Assembly (NCBI RefSeq): GCF_030538285.1
Contig: NZ_JAUNUG010000031.1
Location: 1-36,148, forward strand
Source of the DNA: Corynebacterium sp.
Lineage (GTDB): Bacteria > Actinomycetota > Actinomycetes > Mycobacteriales > Mycobacteriaceae
Length of the DNA: 36,148 nucleotides
Direction: 5' to 3'
In this document: piece by piece, positions 34,789 through 36,148 of the stretch
How positions within the stretch are numbered: position 1 is the first letter of the stretch
Layout: each line of letters starts with the position of its first letter
Notes under the pieces: generated by a model
Seen by the model: the letters and a program-made list of their open reading frames with translations, nothing else
What the model was told of the DNA's origin: nothing
Database searches by the model: none
Translations under genes and position numbers: made by a program

Positions 34789-35420
34789 CGGGAAGACAGC
34801 TCCGCGGAAAGTTCGCCAGCCTCCGGGGTGTCGGCCACCTCAATGACAGAGTGCTGCGGGCTCGGCACCTGGGAGGTGAAGTCCGCGGCGTTGTCATCGG
34901 TGTCGATGCCGTCGGTACGCGACAGGGACTGGTCGTAGGCGGCTGCGCGGGCGGCGGTGCCCTCATAGCGCTCGGTCACCCCGAAGCCGACCAGATCCAA
35001 GGTGGACTCGTCGAACGCGAGCAACACGGAGGCGTTCTGGGAAGGAACACGCACATCCGCGGTGATGTCGAAGTTCTCCAACTCGACCGCCCCTTCGGAG
35101 GGATATGCAGCAGAGTTGTTGAGCTTCAGCAGGAAGTGATCCCCGGCGGCAAGGGAACCCTGCAGCTCCACGCTGCCATAGCTGTCACCGTTAACGCCGC
35201 CGAAGACGGTGACGGTCATGCCGTCGAGAAGAATCGTGTCATCGCTGGGGTTGTACAGCTCAATGAAATCGTTGAGGTAGGGGCCGGAGAGGCCGGCACC
35301 GTTGGAGTAGACCTCGTTGATGATCACCTGGTCACCGTCCGGTGCGGCGCTTGCCGCCGGGGCGAGACCGACGGCGGCGAGTGTGACAGCGGCAGAAAGG
35401 GCGGCGGGGCGGAAAGACAA
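34785..35420 (-). CDS. Secreted lamin-tail-domain (LTD) protein
   Basis: 211-aa exported protein. Signal peptide 1-26 (hydrophobic run ending PAASAAP), then an LTD beta-sandwich (about 30-150): VIINEVYSNGAGLSGPYLND, FIELYNPSDDTILLDGMTV, then ADFTSQVPSPQHSV. Such domains often sit on secreted nucleases and may bind DNA. The start was set at TTG 35420-35418 because GGAG lies about 6-7 nt upstream and the signal peptide begins there; a longer in-frame ATG (35468) would add 16 non-signal residues. It follows a secreted nuclease gene by 62 bp on the same strand. No LPxTG anchor. Confidence 0.82.
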   Translation of the reverse strand: MSFRPAALSAAVTLAAVGLAPAASAAPDGDQVIINEVYSNGAGLSGPYLNDFIELYNPSDDTILLDGMTVTVFGGVNGDSYGSVELQGSLAAGDHFLLKLNNSAAYPSEGAVELENFDITADVRVPSQNASVLLAFDESTLDLVGFGVTERYEGTAARAAAYDQSLSRTDGIDTDDNAADFTSQVPSPQHSVIEVADTPEAGELSAELSSR

Positions 35421-35482
35421 GGGGGACTCCTTCGGGTTGATGTGTAGACACGACCCTAGGAGCCCCACCTTGGGATTAGCTA

Positions 35483-36148
35483 CTAGCGCGAACTCAGGGA
35501 ACTTCCCGAGCTCAGGGAGCTGCCGCGGTTCGGGCGCCCCGGCTGCACGGGCTGCTCAGGCTCCTGGTGGCCGCCGAAGGAGAAACCGACCTTGACCGGG
35601 TCGTGGTCCGAGGAGCGGAAGTAGTTGTCCTCGTGGAAATCCACGATGTTGTAGTTGCGGCGGGAGTACTCGTAGAGGATCGGCTCATCGGAGTTGATGT
35701 TCCAGATCCGGGCGTCCTGCACCAGCGCCATGGCGGCGGCGTTGCCCAGGGCGTGGTCGAGGGAACCGAGCTTGCCGTCGAACTGGTAGCTGGTGTGCTC
35801 CGGATCGTGGGCGGCGGCGATGTTGGTGTAGCCGGCGGTCTCCAGGACAGTCACCGCGGTCTCGCGGGAGTAGGCGTTGATGTCGCCGAGAATGAAGGTC
35901 GGCAGCTCCGCCCAGTCGGCCTGGTCGCCGAGGTGCTCGATGAGCGCCTGGGACTGATTGGCGCGGACGGTGGCGTTGTTGCCCTGGCCGTCGCCGGTGT
36001 CGGCGTCACCCTGGGCGACGGAACCCTTGGACTTGAAGTGGTTGACCACGGCGACGAAGGTGTCCTCGCCGCCGACGGTGCGGAACTCCTGAGCCAGGGG
36101 CTGGCGGGCGGTGCCGGTGAAGCGGGCGTCGTCGAAGATGCGGGACTC
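35483..36148 (-). CDS. Secreted endonuclease, ExeM/NucH-like (5' end outside window)
   Basis: The last 221 residues of an endonuclease/exonuclease/phosphatase-fold enzyme. Visible motifs are VAVVNHFKSKG, PTFILGDINAYS (catalytic Asp), SLDHALGN and SSDHDPVKVGF (catalytic Asp-His), the standard C-terminal half of this fold. The pattern VNHFKSKG plus ANQSQALIEHL matches the ExeM/NucH family of extracellular nucleases. The tail is Pro/Gln-rich and ends GSSLSSGSSLSSR without an anchor. The frame runs unbroken to the window edge. Probably co-transcribed with the LTD gene downstream. Confidence 0.9.
   Translation of the reverse strand, partial: ESRIFDDARFTGTARQPLAQEFRTVGGEDTFVAVVNHFKSKGSVAQGDADTGDGQGNNATVRANQSQALIEHLGDQADWAELPTFILGDINAYSRETAVTVLETAGYTNIAAAHDPEHTSYQFDGKLGSLDHALGNAAAMALVQDARIWNINSDEPILYEYSRRNYNIVDFHEDNYFRSSDHDPVKVGFSFGGHQEPEQPVQPGRPNRGSSLSSGSSLSSR

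Overview
The window is chromosomal DNA from a GC-rich Corynebacterium or close relative. The evidence is an unmistakable meso-diaminopimelate dehydrogenase (ddh), a ThrE-type threonine/serine exporter, a quinone-dependent pyruvate oxidase of the corynebacterial type, a PhoR-PhoS-like two-component pair, and a purD-aminotransferase-purB-purC-oligopeptidase B order that I recall from C. glutamicum. A SpaA-type sortase-assembled pilus locus agrees with this. Many genes have a TANNNT -10-like hexamer 6-8 nt before the start codon and no Shine-Dalgarno, so leaderless transcripts look common.

Layout. 1-3.2 kb: end of a small Lys-tailed protein, thrE, tRNA-Thr(UGU), a decayed stretch (tRNA-like arms, possible SPFH remnant) and ddh. 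3.2-8.3 kb: an exporter - TetR regulator - exporter operon (minus strand) diverging from poxB/pqo. 8.3-11.3 kb: a PLP enzyme of the D-serine dehydratase/D-threonine aldolase family, an AAA ATPase, and a divergent TipA-like MerR regulator with a built-in second start. 11.3-14.3 kb: phoR-phoS-mscS. 14.3-17.2 kb: an intergenic repeat, an orphan trpB, a 2Fe-2S ferredoxin, a hydrolase and a HIT protein. 17.2-26.2 kb: purine genes (purD, purB, purC) with an aminotransferase, an AbiEi/DUF559-like gene preceded by a striking palindromic repeat and paired DnaA boxes, a secreted protein and ptrB. 26.2-34.05 kb: pilus cluster (tip-like pilin, major pilin, class C sortase, minor pilin) behind a 430-bp leader with a GlxR/CRP-like site and a possible attenuator. 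34.1-36.1 kb: a DUF2334 protein, a lamin-tail-domain protein and the 3' part of a secreted nuclease.

Working together. The pilus genes form a complete assembly unit: the sortase joins the major pilin through its YPK lysine, with a large adhesive tip and a small minor/basal subunit. The purine genes give steps 2 (purD), 7 (purC) and 8 (purB) of IMP synthesis. The PhoRS-like pair would sense phosphate.

The strongest unexplained signal is an 11-bp word, GCTTATCGACG (usually TGCTTATCGACGTC), present 11 times in 36 kb where chance predicts about 0.02. It occurs on both strands, in different reading frames and over two stop codons, so it is selected as DNA rather than as protein. It resembles a DNA-uptake or chromosome-organising word, and I know of no description of it in this genus.
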